This document shows, piece after piece, positions 41,156-52,695 of a stretch of 64,000 nucleotides of DNA (positions are counted from its first letter, which is position 1; every line of letters starts with the position of its first letter). The DNA is taken from the NCBI GenBank assembly GCA_958496175.1, contig OY292279.1, positions 23,684,001 through 23,748,000 of the forward strand, in the 5' to 3' direction. The notes beneath the pieces are model-generated. The model worked only from the letters and a program-made list of their open reading frames with translations. It was not told the origin of the DNA and did not search any database. Source of the DNA: Sisyra terminalis. Lineage: Eukaryota > Arthropoda > Insecta > Neuroptera > Sisyridae. The position numbers were made by a program, and so were the translations under genes.

Positions 41156-43345
41156 AACTCAATTACAACCGAAATCCAATATTTGGATCCTTCGAAAAAT
41201 GTCTCGAAAACGTGCAGCGCCCACCCCTGATTTTCTCGACGAAAGCAAATCAAACTTATTGTTCTACATTTTTAGTGTCTTCAAGCTTTAACTTCGAACC
41301 CACTTGATTTACACAACTGATCAATTTTTATAAAATATTATTGCTGAATAAAATTTTCTTTTATTACTCACTCAAGTAACTACGCCTAAATCTAACACTT
41401 AAAATTAAACAAAAAAACACTGATTTTTAATCAAAAAATAACTATGTTTAAACATATGTTTAATAAATACAATATATAAAATAATTACACTCAATTTTAA
41501 TTGAATTTAAAAGGAAAAATTGGCTTAATATGAGCATGCAACGCATAGAGGTTAAGTTCTCCTCATCCACAAATCCGTGTTTAATGGCTTCAATTTTAAT
41601 GGAATGTTTTCAAATAAACGCAAAAAACATTCAATAGATTATCCACAATTCAATTGATTAAAATTTATTTTAGAAATATCGTTTAATTAACTCGTTTTTC
41701 AAACGTGAATATCTCTGCAATATAACACAGAAATGTCTGAACGAGCCAAATGCCAATGTATTTTCTTTTTCCCATATACGTGGGTATGCTCACTCTTACT
41801 AATTACGTCATGCACTCGTCTCTCTCCCTCACTTTTTCTGGAATTATCTCGAACCGTCGTACAATTCGATATTTTCAAAATCGAAATGCTTTCCAAATAA
41901 ATTGATTCTGGAGGATTTAATTAATTTTTTTAATAATTGTTCAGTCGATTGGATCATTTTTTTGTTAGGTTTGTCGTAAATTAGATTATTTAAACGATAT
42001 GTGATCATTGAAGGGCGGTTCACATAAAGAGAATCTGCGTTTTGCCTCTTCTCACTCGCACTTATTATTTATTCAAGAAGTCCAAGAGGTGCTCAATATA
42101 ACCATGCAAATATAACCACATATTAATTATAGCTGCAAAGGTTACAAAAATGCAAACAATCAATTGCTTTTAAGTTCTATTAATCAAATTAAATAACTTT
42201 TATCAATATATCAATAAATAAATATGGTTTTATCGTAGGACAATTCAGTGGTCGAAATTGTCAAGGTTTTAAGGCGGGAAATCCAACCATAAAAATTTGG
42301 TAAGGACAACAAAGCAATGCTTTTTATAACAGCAACAAAAAACTTATTTTTTTGCATTATAGTAATTTAATTTTCTTAATTATTCTGGAATCCTTCAAGC
42401 GTTTGAATATCTACAAACCCTGAAAACGTATATCTGAAAATGCTGAAAATCTGAAACAATCCGGACCTGTTCACGAACAGCATGAATAGTTCGAAACAGT
42501 TCCTAATATTTTTTAAAGAACAACGCAGATAGGGAATTATCTCGCTCTGTCATTCGTACGATTTTTTATTTTTAAAACGTCTACTTGGATTCAAAAATAT
42601 TGATATTAATTATTTATTTATTTTTATTTGATACATTTGTCCTCCTGCCATTTGTGTTTAAATTATTTCGATTTTTATTTATCATTTTTTTTATTCGTTT
42701 AATAAGCGTAAATAGTGTTTATTATTACAAGGTATGTACTTTGCTTTCACTTCTCCAATGATGGAATTATTATTTTTTTTTTTATAAACTTGTTTGTATT
42801 ATAAATATTATTATTTTTATAAATGCATTAAATGACGGACAATTAAAATATATTTTTTTTTGCAACCAAGCTTTCAATAAATGATTGATAAAAGAACTAA
42901 CATAAATAAAAGAAAAATTGTAACGATCATGTTTCTGATATTTTAATTGTTTCAAATTATAAAAGCACTTTCCTATCTAAAAATCTTATAGTACAGCGTG
43001 TAAAATACCAGAAATACAATAAACATTTCGTTTAAATTCGACAAAACGTCACCATTGGTTAAAATTTAAATGTATGTCTTTTTTCAAAACCTAATTGTTG
43101 AAAACTAAGTACCGAAATTGGTCGTTCAAAAAATTAGTACCGTTGAACTGATTAGATAGTAGCATCGGTAGCATCCGACTGGAACTGGTACTTTTACGAT
43201 TAAAACCGAAACTCAGATTCTTCTAGAACCGGAAATTTCTTTTGAAACAATCTTGTCGTTATTTACTTCTTGTATATTTTGGCTAAATACAAATGTGTTT
43301 TTTTAAATTAATATTAATTAAGTTCATATTAATTACAACTGATAG

Positions 43346-43528
43346 CTACCCGTGCAATATTTACAACCAACACTGACAAAAATTAACAATAGAATAAAAT
43401 TGAAATGACAGTTGAAACAAATGACAACAAGAAATTAATTCAAATTCGTGACATTGATTATTATGTTTGGTTTTCACTCACAAGTATATGTTTAAATACA
43501 TTCTTTGTTCTCTATATTTGCCGACATA
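43346..43528 (+). repeat. Dispersed repeat, uninterrupted copy (partner at 38971-39548)
   Basis: It shares AGCTACCCGTGCAATATT, AATGACAGTTGAAACAAATG, ACAACAAGAAATTAATTCAA, TTTTCACTCACAAGTAT and CATTCTTTGTTCTCT with 38.97-39.55 kb in the same order and orientation. There is no coding frame. Confidence 0.6.
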
Positions 43529-43792
43529 CATACCTACCTACCCTACTTATTATAATTACATACGTTTACCTGTTATTATATTGATTCATTTAATTGTTAA
43601 CATAAAGGTACAGTTTTTAAATTTATACTACGCCGAAGTCTATTGTCTAGTTGCTACTTATAAATTCCCACCTTTAAGAGCAACCCTTCATTTTGTCTGT
43701 TGTTTTATTAGGGATATTTTGAATGTATGCTTATTCAACTAACACTGTGGATTTTTTTACAGAGAGATTTATGATATAAAATATTCGATTAA

Positions 43793-44022
43793 TGTCCCTT
43801 TTAGAATAGTCAAATCTGGCAACGTTGCATTTTCTACTTTATTTTTTATTCAATTCGCGGTTCTTTTGTTAATGCAATTCTAATATAGTTTAATTTTCTC
43901 TTTTCTGGCTACATTTTTGGCCAATTCGTTTTGGCTATTATGGGCCAATTTGTTCGCGAATTAAATTTAAAGAAACTAGAACATGCAACGTTGCCAGATT
44001 GGAGTGTTCTAAAAGGGACTTG
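43793..44022. mobile_element. Palindromic MITE, TCTGGCAACGTTGCA family (copy 3, TCCCTTTTAGAA subtype)
   Basis: The left arm TGTCCCTTTTAGAATAGTCA, then AATCTGGCAACGTTGCAT, is mirrored by ATGCAACGTTGCCAGATT, then GTTCTAAAAGGGACTTG. The outer ends differ from the GGTTCATG subtype at 28.1 kb, but the inner block is the same. Confidence 0.75.
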
Positions 44023-46141
44023 AGCCAAATATTCATTCCTCTCGCTATAATTTGCATTAATTTGCTAAACGAACATTTTACCTCTGCCTTTCTTCTCACG
44101 TAAATGATACAAATAAAAATAGGCAGATCATACTTTTCGTTGGTTTATATAGAACTACAGAAAAGCACAGTAGCACTCTTTCTGACATCTCTATGATTTT
44201 TTAAATTTTCCAGATCATAAATATGGATAAAAAAAGGCTCCAAATCGTTTTACAATATATCCAATAGCATATAATTTGATAAGTTTTTATAAGGTGTTTT
44301 ATCCTAGGCTTTAGTTTTATGGATATATTTATAGGCATACTACAAAAACTTTTACACTTTCGTCTCGGGAGACCTCAAAAGTGCATATTTTTTAAAAACT
44401 GAACATCACATTTTCTGTTCAACTGCAATGTTGTCTATACAAACATACAAACAATTTATAATACATATCGTACTCTTGATTAAATAATAACTCAAAAAAC
44501 ATTTTTCTTGATTAAAGTCTGCACTTTTTATTGAGACCATTTGATCAAGAGTTCTTCAAAATAAGGATTGTTACCGAAAGAACAGTTTTTGTTTGAATTT
44601 TTCAAAACACTGGTTTTTCAATTCACTATCACAGTAAGTGGGATATGAAAATATAAAAAATTTACGTATGCATGTATAAAAAAATTGATTTATTGAATAG
44701 TTTAGGGGCAAATAATTATACAATTTTCGAAATGTTGAATTTCGAATAATTTACGTTAATACATTGCAGTGAATACAATAGTTGTCTGTTTTTGTTTTAA
44801 TTTTACATTAAATAGGTACAAGTTGCTTTTATTTAAGTCACTATCTAGCAAACATCTCACTATCTTTGGTTTTTCATTCAATTCACGATTGGTTCGCGAT
44901 GTTTGGTTCGCATGTTGTTGTTAACTCAATTTTGGTATCGTCAAATTTCTCCTATATTACTAAGTTATCATTATGGCCGATTTTTTAGCAAATTAAATTA
45001 AAAGAAAATAGAGAATTATACGTTGTCAGATGTAGTAATTTCTATAAAAACTATTTTTATCAATTTTTCTTTAAGTTTATTTATTTAGAGTCACTGTATA
45101 ATAGCTTGGTCATTAATGTCTAAAATAAAATATATGTACAAAATAAACAATAATTAGTAACTTATAAGTTTGTTTGTGATGTGCTACAATGGCATAGTAA
45201 GTAGTTACTACAGGTTTTTAGTTAGTTTTTAGTATAATTAATACAGTGTTTCTTTTTTGTATTTTATATTTTTTCATTTATATTTTTTTTACGAATTCGA
45301 ACGTCTTTTTAATCCCTTCTACATTGAAGCACTCTTTCATTGTGCCAAATTATTAATTGGCAATTTCAATTAATATTTTATCTCCCAAAGTAGGGTGTTA
45401 TTTTTTAGCATAGTCTTATTTTTTATTTATTTTTTTTTTTTATTTAATGTCATTCAATTATATAAACTAAATTAAAGTGTAACTTAGATATTTATTATAA
45501 CGATAAACGTAATTTCATAGCTAAATCCAATAATCAAACTCAACCTTGTGCGAAATTATAAGGAATCACGTAAATTGCAAAAATAAGTTCATTCTAATAT
45601 AAAAATTGTACAAATAATACAAATTTGTTTCTCTACATGTTCTTTATCACGTATTATTTATTTATTTATTTTGTCTTTTCTATTTTATAAAACACATTTA
45701 AATTTCAAGAGCAGAAAAGCCTATTTTTAAATTTTTCGACAGATTTTTTGTTCATTTGTGCAACACATCGTGATCATTTTATCAATAGCCTAAGTTCTAT
45801 TTATATTACTTTTTTTTGCAAACCTAAGTGAATATTTTTTGCAATTTTGGTTTAATATAATGTTGTGCTTATATTTTTACTAGCTGAATGTAAGGTACTG
45901 TTTTCCTAAAAAAGAAAATAATATATGTTTTTACTTATTACCAATTTCTAATTTGCAAATTTGCAACCGATTACATACTTAAAGGAATGACTCTTGAATA
46001 ATTAATAGTATATTACTTGTAGAGATTAGATAAACCGTAATTGTTAGTTGTTTGATTTAGCTTACGCCAATGATACTAAACTTATTAAGTAAAATATAAT
46101 ATCTTTATTTTTTTTTAGAAAATATTGAGGTTTATTTGAAT

Positions 46142-49100
46142 ATGTTACGAGTTTCTCGTCGAAAATTCGTATCGACATCGCGGGAAATTCTTTTGAAAAA
46201 TGCATTCTTGGCGAGAACATTTACGCAACAAACTAAAACAGAATCGAAGGTATTAAAGCCAGTTGTTGATGATTCGTTTATTGTTCAGAAGCAATTGGCA
46301 GTACAAACGCCTTCAAAGATAGTTCCAGTCTTCAAAAAAGCAATTGATTATGTTTGCCAAGTTGCCTTGAAGGATGAACATACTGACTACAGTTATTACA
46401 GTTTAGCGTTAACTGCCACAACGATTAGCAAGGAAATCAACGATGCAGTTATTATTCCACGTCCTGGAGAACGTGTAGCTTTTCTTTGTCCGAATGATGC
46501 TACTTACGTTCTGGCCCAATGGGCCATCTGGATGTCGGGCCACATCGGTAACATTTTTATGTACTTATTCGTGCTCGTTTAATTATAATAAATTAAAAGA
46601 AACTTCATTCAATGTAAAACGTTTAGAAAGTAAACTTTTGTTCAATATTTCGTAGAAATTCCGAATTCTTCAGGCGCTTGAAACGCCAGATTTAAATACT
46701 TCAATGTTAATAACTCATTAACTTCTTTCTTAGACCCAGTTATAAACTAATAGCAATAAAATTTACCAAAACGACTAGGTACGGACTATTTTAATGAATA
46801 ATTATATACCTATGTCGTATGACTCAAATTCTTTATTTATTTCTGGATTACAACGCGTTTGAACAGTTTTTGGTGTCATCATCAGGTAATGTTTAAATAA
46901 AAATAAAAAAATCTTTTAAATAAAAGAAATAAATAAAGAATTTGAGTCATACGACATATACAATTATTCATTAAAATAGTCCATGGGCGATTGATCAAGG
47001 TGGTCGTTTAAAACTGATAGATTCTAAATTCAATTTTCATGACAAGAACGATTACATAGAACTTCTTGAATAAGAGCTAGAACGTTGAAAAAAATAGAAT
47101 TTTAAGAAAGCTGATTTTTAGATATAGCCACCCTGGTCACTCTATCGATCTTTCGGTCAGTGTAAGGGTAATATGGCTACCGGTACAAGTTGCATTTATT
47201 TGTGGTCATCTTATTTGTACAGGTAATACAACAAATTTTATAAAAAATTATTGCAAGAAAGTCTTTCATTTTATTGACATATAGTTGATTTTACAATCAT
47301 AAATTTATATACATATATTTAATATTTATATAGCTTTCATTGTTTCCCACTCTCATATTTATCCATATATTTAAAAAAAGCGTTTAAATGATGTGAAGGG
47401 AAGTATGATTCGAATATCTGAATCAAAATTGCGTACGGCAAATTGAATACTGTGGAAAAATACTTTTCACATTATAAAATTGCATCTGGCACATTGTTAA
47501 CAACAATGATAACGTCTGACATTCATTAATTTATGTCTATAAAATCAAATATTTCTCAATAAACAAAAAAAAATGACTTGTGATCAATTTAAAATTATAT
47601 TTTTTACCTGTACCAATAAGATTCGCACAAATAAATATAACTTTTACCGGTAGCCAGACTGCCCTTACGCTAACCGAAAAACCGATAAAATGGCTATATC
47701 CAAAAATTAGCATTCTTAAAATTCTTTTTTTCAACGTCGCTAGCTCTTTAGCTATTCTCGGTGTACTAGCGACTAAAACTCCTAAAATTCAAATTATTAA
47801 AACTAGTATAACATTAAAAAGCCTAGAAAAATTCTGTAAAATTTTGTAAAATCAATTAAATTATTTAGACAAATATTTTCCAAACTCTATGGGTCGCAAG
47901 CGAATATTGAATGGGTCCTATAGAGCGATTCGCCACTGTATACGACATGAATAAAAAAAGGAATTAAAATTTTGATATTACCAATATTCATGTCCTCTTT
48001 TTTCTAAGAGAGCTAATAGATGGGTCAAGGATCTAGAAAATGGCTAAGAGATTGAAAATTTTTGTTAGAGATGGGTCGGAGCCCAGTCGACTTTGGGAAC
48101 CACTGATTTAGACTATTTAGACACTAAAATTTAAAGGTTGCTGAATTGCCAAAAGTGTAATAATTTTGCAACATAAAGTTAGAATCAAAAGTAACAAAAT
48201 AATGCACTTAAAGCTTACTGGTGGCCGATTGGTCAAGGTAGCCGCTCTAAAAACTGGTAAGTGCTAGGTTCGCATTTTGTATCGATCAAATGTTCGATAT
48301 TTTTCGATTTACGAATTATTATTAACTCTAGAGTCGCTAAAGACCCTGGTAGTTATAAAGCGACTGTAAATAACAATTACAAAAAAGGCACTTACCTCTC
48401 CGCTGCATAATCTGAAAATGAAAGATCTGAATGACTTCAATTAAAAGAATTTGAATCATCACATTGAAAATAATAATAAAACAAATCAAATTTAAAAAAA
48501 TTGATTATTTCTTGACCAACTGGTAACGTAGAATTTTATCTTTCCCCGTTTTTCAGTTGGCTGCTCTCCTCTCTTTTAGTGGTCTAAATATTATAGTATC
48601 AATCAAGAACAATGAAAACCTAACTAATAGATTCCTTCGGTGGGTAACTAAAATCAGTATTGGGCAAAGGAAAATTTTTACCCAGTGGTATTATTCTCCA
48701 GTTTGCGAACACATGATAATGTTTTCAAAAGTATTCGAAATTGCTATTTTTTGGGAATTGGCTCACACATGTTTATATCCTAGCGAACCGTTTTCTGGAT
48801 AGCTCAACAATAGGTGGCGCAATCGGGCTTCCAAATTATTATTTGAGACACAAAATAAAATAACGATCAACCAAGTTCGAGTAAACAAGGGTTGGAAATT
48901 AATTTAATTGTAGAATATTCATAATTCAACCACTAGCCATTACTAGAAAGATACATAATTTTTACTGCCCTTACAACCATCTTGCCTCAGATAACACTTT
49001 AATTCTTTAACAAAAGATCCTCGATTTTTAACAGCTTTCTAATTAGTCGGCTAATATTTTAAGCGAGTTACAGAGATTGCAATATTTTAAATTTAATAAT

Positions 49101-51214
49101 GTTAATTTTGGTTTGAAATTAAGGTCTTCAAAAAAGTTTAGCCAACTCAGTGTTCAAGGGCTCAAGTGGCCACTCTGAAACTAATAGGTGTTGGCTTCAA
49201 ATCTTTTTAACGAGCAAATTTGTAACAATTCTTGATTTACGAATTTTTATTAACTCTAGAGTAACTAGCGATAGTAAGATAAAACAGTTGAGCTGGTTGG
49301 TGAGAATCGCTAAAAATCAAACATCTGAAGAAGTCGGAATTCACCTAATTTACGGTAATGTTTCACCTAAAGCAAAATAATTATCTAAATTACTTTATTC
49401 TAAATAGTTCACATTCAGTTACCTCTTTCATAGTTTACATCAACAAACTTAAAAATTCTTCCAAATTAATTTTGGATTACTTAATTTTCAGCTGTGCCTC
49501 TATCACATCTTCATCCAGTTGATCTATTATGCTACTACGTTCTTGATTCTCAGGCAAGTGTCTTGATTACAACTCCTTTGTATGCCGACATTATGGATCA
49601 AGTAGCAAAAAAATGCCAAAAAAAGCTTATATTTATCGACGACTATACGAGGCGAGAAAGTGCTGCAAGTACAGTTAATCCCGAAACCGTAGATGTTTCT
49701 AAACTCGAAAATTTAGGACTACCAAATGAATTTTACGAAAATGCAAGAGCAATGATCTTATACACAAGCGGAACTACGGGAAATCCTAAAGGTTAAATTT
49801 AGTAAAAACTAAAGCAATTTTATAAATGTTTTATAGCAGATAAACTTAATTTGTTTGATTTTAGGTGTGGTGTTGACCCATAAAAATCTTTATACTCAAG
49901 TTCAGGCATTGGTAAAAGCATGGAAATGGACCCGCAAGGATTGTGTTTTACATACGCTTCCCTTGCATCATATTCATGGAATTGTTAATGTTTTGTTGTG
50001 TCCACTTTATGTTGGCGCTAAATGCTTTATGAGGCCACGTTTTGATGTCGGTGATGTTTGGTCAATGCTTCTATCAATTAATATTCGTCCAGAAGATCGA
50101 ATCAATATGTATATGGCTGTGCCAACAATCTACATGAAACTCATTCAAGAATACGATCGTATCTTCAAAAAGAATACAAAAATGATTGAGTATGTAAATC
50201 AAACATTGAAATCGAAAATTCGATTAATGGTTTCGGGATCGGCAGCACTTCCAGCTCCATTATTTAATCGATGGTATGAAATCAGTGGACACCGCTTGCT
50301 TGAACGTTACGGAATGACTGAAATTGGAATGAGTTTAAGTAATATTTATAAGCCAGATAAGAATTATGAGAAGTTGAAACCATTGGAAGGATATGAAATG
50401 ATTGGGAATTTTAAAGAGCGAGAACCAGGATTTGTAGGATTACCTTTACCGGAAATTTCAGTTAGACTAGCAGAAAAAATTTCAGGTAACAACTACAAAC
50501 CGATTATGGAGTGTGTTGGAGAAACGAGCGAAACTCCAATTATGTATAAATTTTTTGAAACAAATATTGAAAAAGCTATTGATGCAGATTGTAAGTACAT
50601 TGGTTTTGTAACCCTAACGTTTGGTCTTTATTTTTTATTTAATTTTAGATGTGAAAAGTACTGAAAAGACTAAAGAAGAGAATTTAACCGAAAATTTTCC
50701 AACCGGTGAAATTTTAGTTAAAGGTGATACAGTCTTTAAAGAATATTATGGGAAAGTAGTAGAAACCAATTTAGAATTCACTACAGACGGCTGGTTTAGA
50801 ACCGGAGATATCGGTTCTTTTGACATGGAAAAGAAATTATTCAAAATTTTAGGACGCGGTAGCGTCGATATTATAAAATCGGGAGGTTACAAAATCAGTG
50901 CATTACACGTCGAAACCATTCTTCTGGAACATCCTGATATCAAGGAGGTTGTCGTTGTTGGTCTTCCTGATTCAACTTGGGGCGAAAAAGTTGCTGCAAT
51001 CATTGTAAAAAAAGAAGATGCTCCAGAATTTACGCTTAGTTTAGTGCGAGAATGGGCAAAAACACGTCTTCCGCCATATTCACTACCTACGACTATACGT
51101 ATTGTTGAAGAGGTTCCCAAAAATGCGATGGGGAAAGTTAATAAAAAAGAATTAATTGCTAAAGTGTTCCCGGAAACGATTAAGAAGGAGGATGGCAAAG
51201 ACAAAGAAGTTTAA
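46142..51214 (+). CDS. ACSF3: ACSF3-type mitochondrial malonyl-CoA synthetase
   Basis: Four exons, 46142-46547, 49492-49791, 49865-50590 and 50649-51214 (stop), all with phase-1 introns, give 665 residues. An Arg/Ser-rich start without acidic residues (MLRVSRRKFVSTSREILL) looks like a mitochondrial presequence. ANL-superfamily motifs are intact: TSGTTGNPKG (227-236, ATP binding), LPLHHIHGIVNVLLCPL, MVSGSAALP (357-365), ERYGMTEIG (382-390), GWFRTGDIG, KSGGYKISALHVE, and the catalytic Lys640 in NAMGKVNKKEL. The order and wording follow ACSF3, which activates malonate to malonyl-CoA for mitochondrial fatty-acid synthesis and protein malonylation. It is about 90 residues longer than human ACSF3 (576), mostly between YGMTEIG and GEILVKG. 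The start chosen is the ATG at 46142; a TTG six bases upstream is ignored. AATAAA follows the stop at once (51215). Confidence 0.93.
46783..46982. mobile_element. Foldback element of the hammerhead-like family
   Basis: The terminal arms GGACTATTTTAATGAATAAT..ATGTCGTATGACTCAAATTC are inverted with few differences over ~55 bp, ending ATTAAAATAGTCC at 46982. The centre (46847-46890, minus strand) holds ATTAC, CTGATGA, T, GACACCAAAAACTGTT, CAAA (GAAA mutated), CGCG, TT and GTAAT. The arms match those at 12.6 and 13.96 kb. Confidence 0.75.
46984..47050 (+). mobile_element. Truncated tRNA-like SINE head
   Basis: GGGCGATTGATCAAGGTGGT followed by CGTTTAAAACTGATAG matches the head of the SINE at 48221. 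It starts right at the end of the foldback element at 46982, so the two insertions abut. Confidence 0.45.
47072..47749. mobile_element. Foldback element with ~155-bp inverted arms
   Basis: The left arm (AAGAGCTAGAACGTTGAAAA through GATATAGCC, ATGGCTACCGGTACAAG and TGTACAGGTAA, to ~47225) returns inverted at ~47595-47749 (TTTACCTGTACCAATAAG, CTTTTACCGGTAGCCAG, CAACGTCGCTAGCTCTT). The spacer is about 370 bp with no open frame. Part of each arm resembles the SINE head read backwards. Confidence 0.65.
47885..48115. mobile_element. hAT-like remnant
   Basis: It contains ATGGGTCGCAAGCGAA and GGGTCCTATAGAGCGATTCG near the left, and GATGGGTCGGAGCCCAG, then TTTGGGAACCACTG, at the right end (to 48112). 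GTTTGGGAACCACTG is a common hAT terminus (inverse CAGTGGTTCCCAAA). The left end was not pinned. Confidence 0.45.
48221..48410 (+). mobile_element. tRNA-Ser-like SINE
   Basis: GTGGCCGATTGGTCAAGGTA, then GCCGCTCTAAAA, then GCTAGGTTCGCATTTTG supply A- and B-box-like sequences as in serine tRNA. A shared tail (TTAACTCTAGAGTCGCTAAA, GACCCTGGTAGTTAT) and an A-rich TAACAATTACAAAAAA end follow. It matches the minus-strand copy at 16675-16858. The tRNA fold is not complete, so it is not a tRNA gene. Confidence 0.65.
49152..49270 (+). mobile_element. SINE-like fragment
   Basis: CTCAAGTGGCCACTCTGAAA, then TAGGTGTTGGCTTCAAATC and TTTACGAATTTTTATTAACT, TAGAGTAACTAGCG follow the head-and-tail order of the 48.2-kb SINE, but with a degraded B box. 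Confidence 0.5.
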
Positions 51215-51305
51215 ATAAAAAATATTTTAATTTATATTTTTATAACAAAATTGTTGAAGTTTTTATTTTAATAAAATTATTAGAATTTGTTGATTTTTGT
51301 ATAAA

Positions 51306-52052
51306 TTACATTCTAGCTGATATACTATTAGCGATATTATTTAATTGACCATAAACTTTTGATGGAGGTGCTCCAAGAATTAAGTTGCATACCGCTCTTC
51401 GAGCGAATTGGATGTTTTGGAAGGAACCTAGGATGTGGATTTTTGAATCGGCTAGAACTATACGGGTTTTGGTTACATTTTCAATTGTGAATTTAGTGCG
51501 ACCACCTTTGCCGGCGAGACGACCGATTGCTCGAGACATGTGGTCCCCTTTGAGGTTTTTCACGTCTTTCACTTCGAAGCTTTCGATGAAAAGGTCATCC
51601 AAACGGAGTAGAGCAAGTGCATCGTCGACTTCGAAACCATAAATAAATGCTTTGACAAAATCGGCTGCTTTGGTCAGATTGGCAATATCAGTGGTTTCTT
51701 CGCATGTTCGGATTTCAACATTTCGAGTTTTGAGATTGAAACGAACTTGAAGCTGAAGGTGTTCGACGATTGGGGTGAAAATTTTCAACCAATTTTCCTT
51801 GAGAGGTGTGTAACGATGTGCCGGAACGGAAATTTTGCGCATTTCAAATTTAGATACAGATTGTGAGGCTCGTTTACGTTTTTCTCGCGGTGGTTTCGAT
51901 GTGTTTTTGCCTTGAATACCATTAAAGGTGTCGACGTCCATGGAGTCTGTGTTGGCATGACGCTTTTTTGAATTTGTACTAGAATTAGTTGTTGGCAAAA
52001 AATTATCAACATCAATATTATCACTTTGCACTTTATTTTCTTCGATTTCCAT
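51306..52052 (-). CDS. PNO1: PNO1 (Dim2), 40S ribosome-assembly KH protein
   Basis: Single exon, ATG at 52052, stop at 51306, 248 residues, close to the usual length of animal PNO1. The N-terminal ~75 residues are polar, with a basic patch (PPREKRKRASQS). The conserved body starts at KFEMRKISVPAHRYTPLKEN and includes LQVRFNLKTRNVEIRT, AADFVKAFIYGFEVDDALAL, LRLDDLFIESFEVKDVK and the C-terminal KH domain AIGRLAGKGGRTKFTIENVT with its GKGG loop, then HILGSFQNIQFARRAV and LILGAPPSKVYGQL. PNO1 binds near the 3' end of 18S rRNA precursor and partners NOB1 in late pre-40S maturation. It is convergent with ACSF3, with 91 bp between the stops, so the 3' UTRs are short or overlap. Confidence 0.95.
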   Translation of the reverse strand: MEIEENKVQSDNIDVDNFLPTTNSSTNSKKRHANTDSMDVDTFNGIQGKNTSKPPREKRKRASQSVSKFEMRKISVPAHRYTPLKENWLKIFTPIVEHLQLQVRFNLKTRNVEIRTCEETTDIANLTKAADFVKAFIYGFEVDDALALLRLDDLFIESFEVKDVKNLKGDHMSRAIGRLAGKGGRTKFTIENVTKTRIVLADSKIHILGSFQNIQFARRAVCNLILGAPPSKVYGQLNNIANSISARM

Positions 52053-52695
52053 TTTAATTTATCACTTATTCACATTAATAAATTAAAGTTATTTACTCTA
52101 CCACGTGTGTCAGTGTGGTTCTTAACCAATTTGACAGAAAAGAATTTGCTGCGCATGTGCTATCGTTTACGTTGATTTATACGATTGTATACGATATTAC
52201 CGTCGTCGTAAAAGATCGTAAGACATCGTAAGATTTGCTATACCCAGATTGTCTCTTTAGAATTCACCAATGAGAATCTTTGAAAATAAAGCGCTTATGA
52301 CGTCACAGAGAGTACGTATTCAAATATTAAAGCCATTTTAGCTTTTTCCTTGATAAAATAAGACGATGTTTGATACTTTGATTTCCGTAAATTAGATTCT
52401 GTAAATTTATATGTCCTATAATGAAACCTAGAAAGTATTAAACGTACGAAATCTTTTTCACAGATATTTTTAAAATTTAATTCTTGAAAGGAACTATGGA
52501 ATTCAATGAAAACACCATGAAAACTTAACTTTGAATAAGGTGGTTTAAGCTTTAAAGCTTGCATATAATAAATAATTGTTAATGTAATAAGGATAATAAG
52601 ACTTTTTGTTTAAATATGCGTTTAATACTTAATACAGAAAACAAATCCTATGGGAAATCATGAGCCATAATTTCTTGACGAACAGATCAATGGGT
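52053..52695. other. Upstream flank of PNO1
   Basis: This should hold the PNO1 promoter. Bases 52170-52235 repeat ATCGTAAGA/ATCGTAAAA-like words several times (GTCGTAAAAGATCGTAAGAC, ATCGTAAG). A TGACGTCAC palindrome lies at 52299-52307. The regulatory meaning is unproven. Confidence 0.4.

Larger units (their letters stand above)
41156..46141. other. Divergent intergenic region between TENT4 and ACSF3
   Basis: It should contain promoters and 5' untranslated exons of both genes. Sequence near 41770-41830 is less AT-rich, with a TGACGTAA-like inverse (ATTACGTCATG) that resembles a CRE/ATF site; this is only suggestive. Also present: a dispersed repeat (43346-43528), a MITE (43793-44022) and a degenerate relative at ~44830-45060. 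A TTTTTTTTTTAG tract at 46108-46118 just before the ACSF3 start may be a 5'-UTR splice acceptor. Confidence 0.5.
46548..49491 (+). other. ACSF3 intron 1, packed with mobile elements
   Basis: This 2.9-kb phase-1 intron joins MSGHI to AVPLSHLHP. It contains a foldback element (46783-46982), a SINE head (46984-47050), a second foldback (47072-47749), a hAT remnant (47885-48115), a SINE (48221-48410) and a SINE-like piece (49152-49270). The open frames inside it follow these repeats, not exons. Confidence 0.8.

Noticed and set aside
41037..41291. 84-codon + frame overlapping the TENT4 start
   Set aside because: Most of it is antisense to TENT4 exon 1 and the rest is AT-rich. No motif, splice or family support.
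43467..43742. 91-codon + frame
   Set aside because: It begins in a dispersed repeat shared with 39.4 kb and shows no conserved protein pattern.
48221..48300. Possible serine tRNA gene
   Set aside because: A- and B-box-like sequence is present, but the acceptor stem and anticodon arm do not form and the unit recurs with a shared non-tRNA tail, so it is a SINE.
47580..49380. Small + frames in ACSF3 intron 1 (47580, 48557, 49150)
   Set aside because: They track the foldback and SINE insertions, and exon 1 splices directly to 49492 in phase with a conserved protein junction.
50887..51204. 105-codon open frame on - in ACSF3 exon 4
   Set aside because: It is the shadow of the ACSF3 C-terminal domain.
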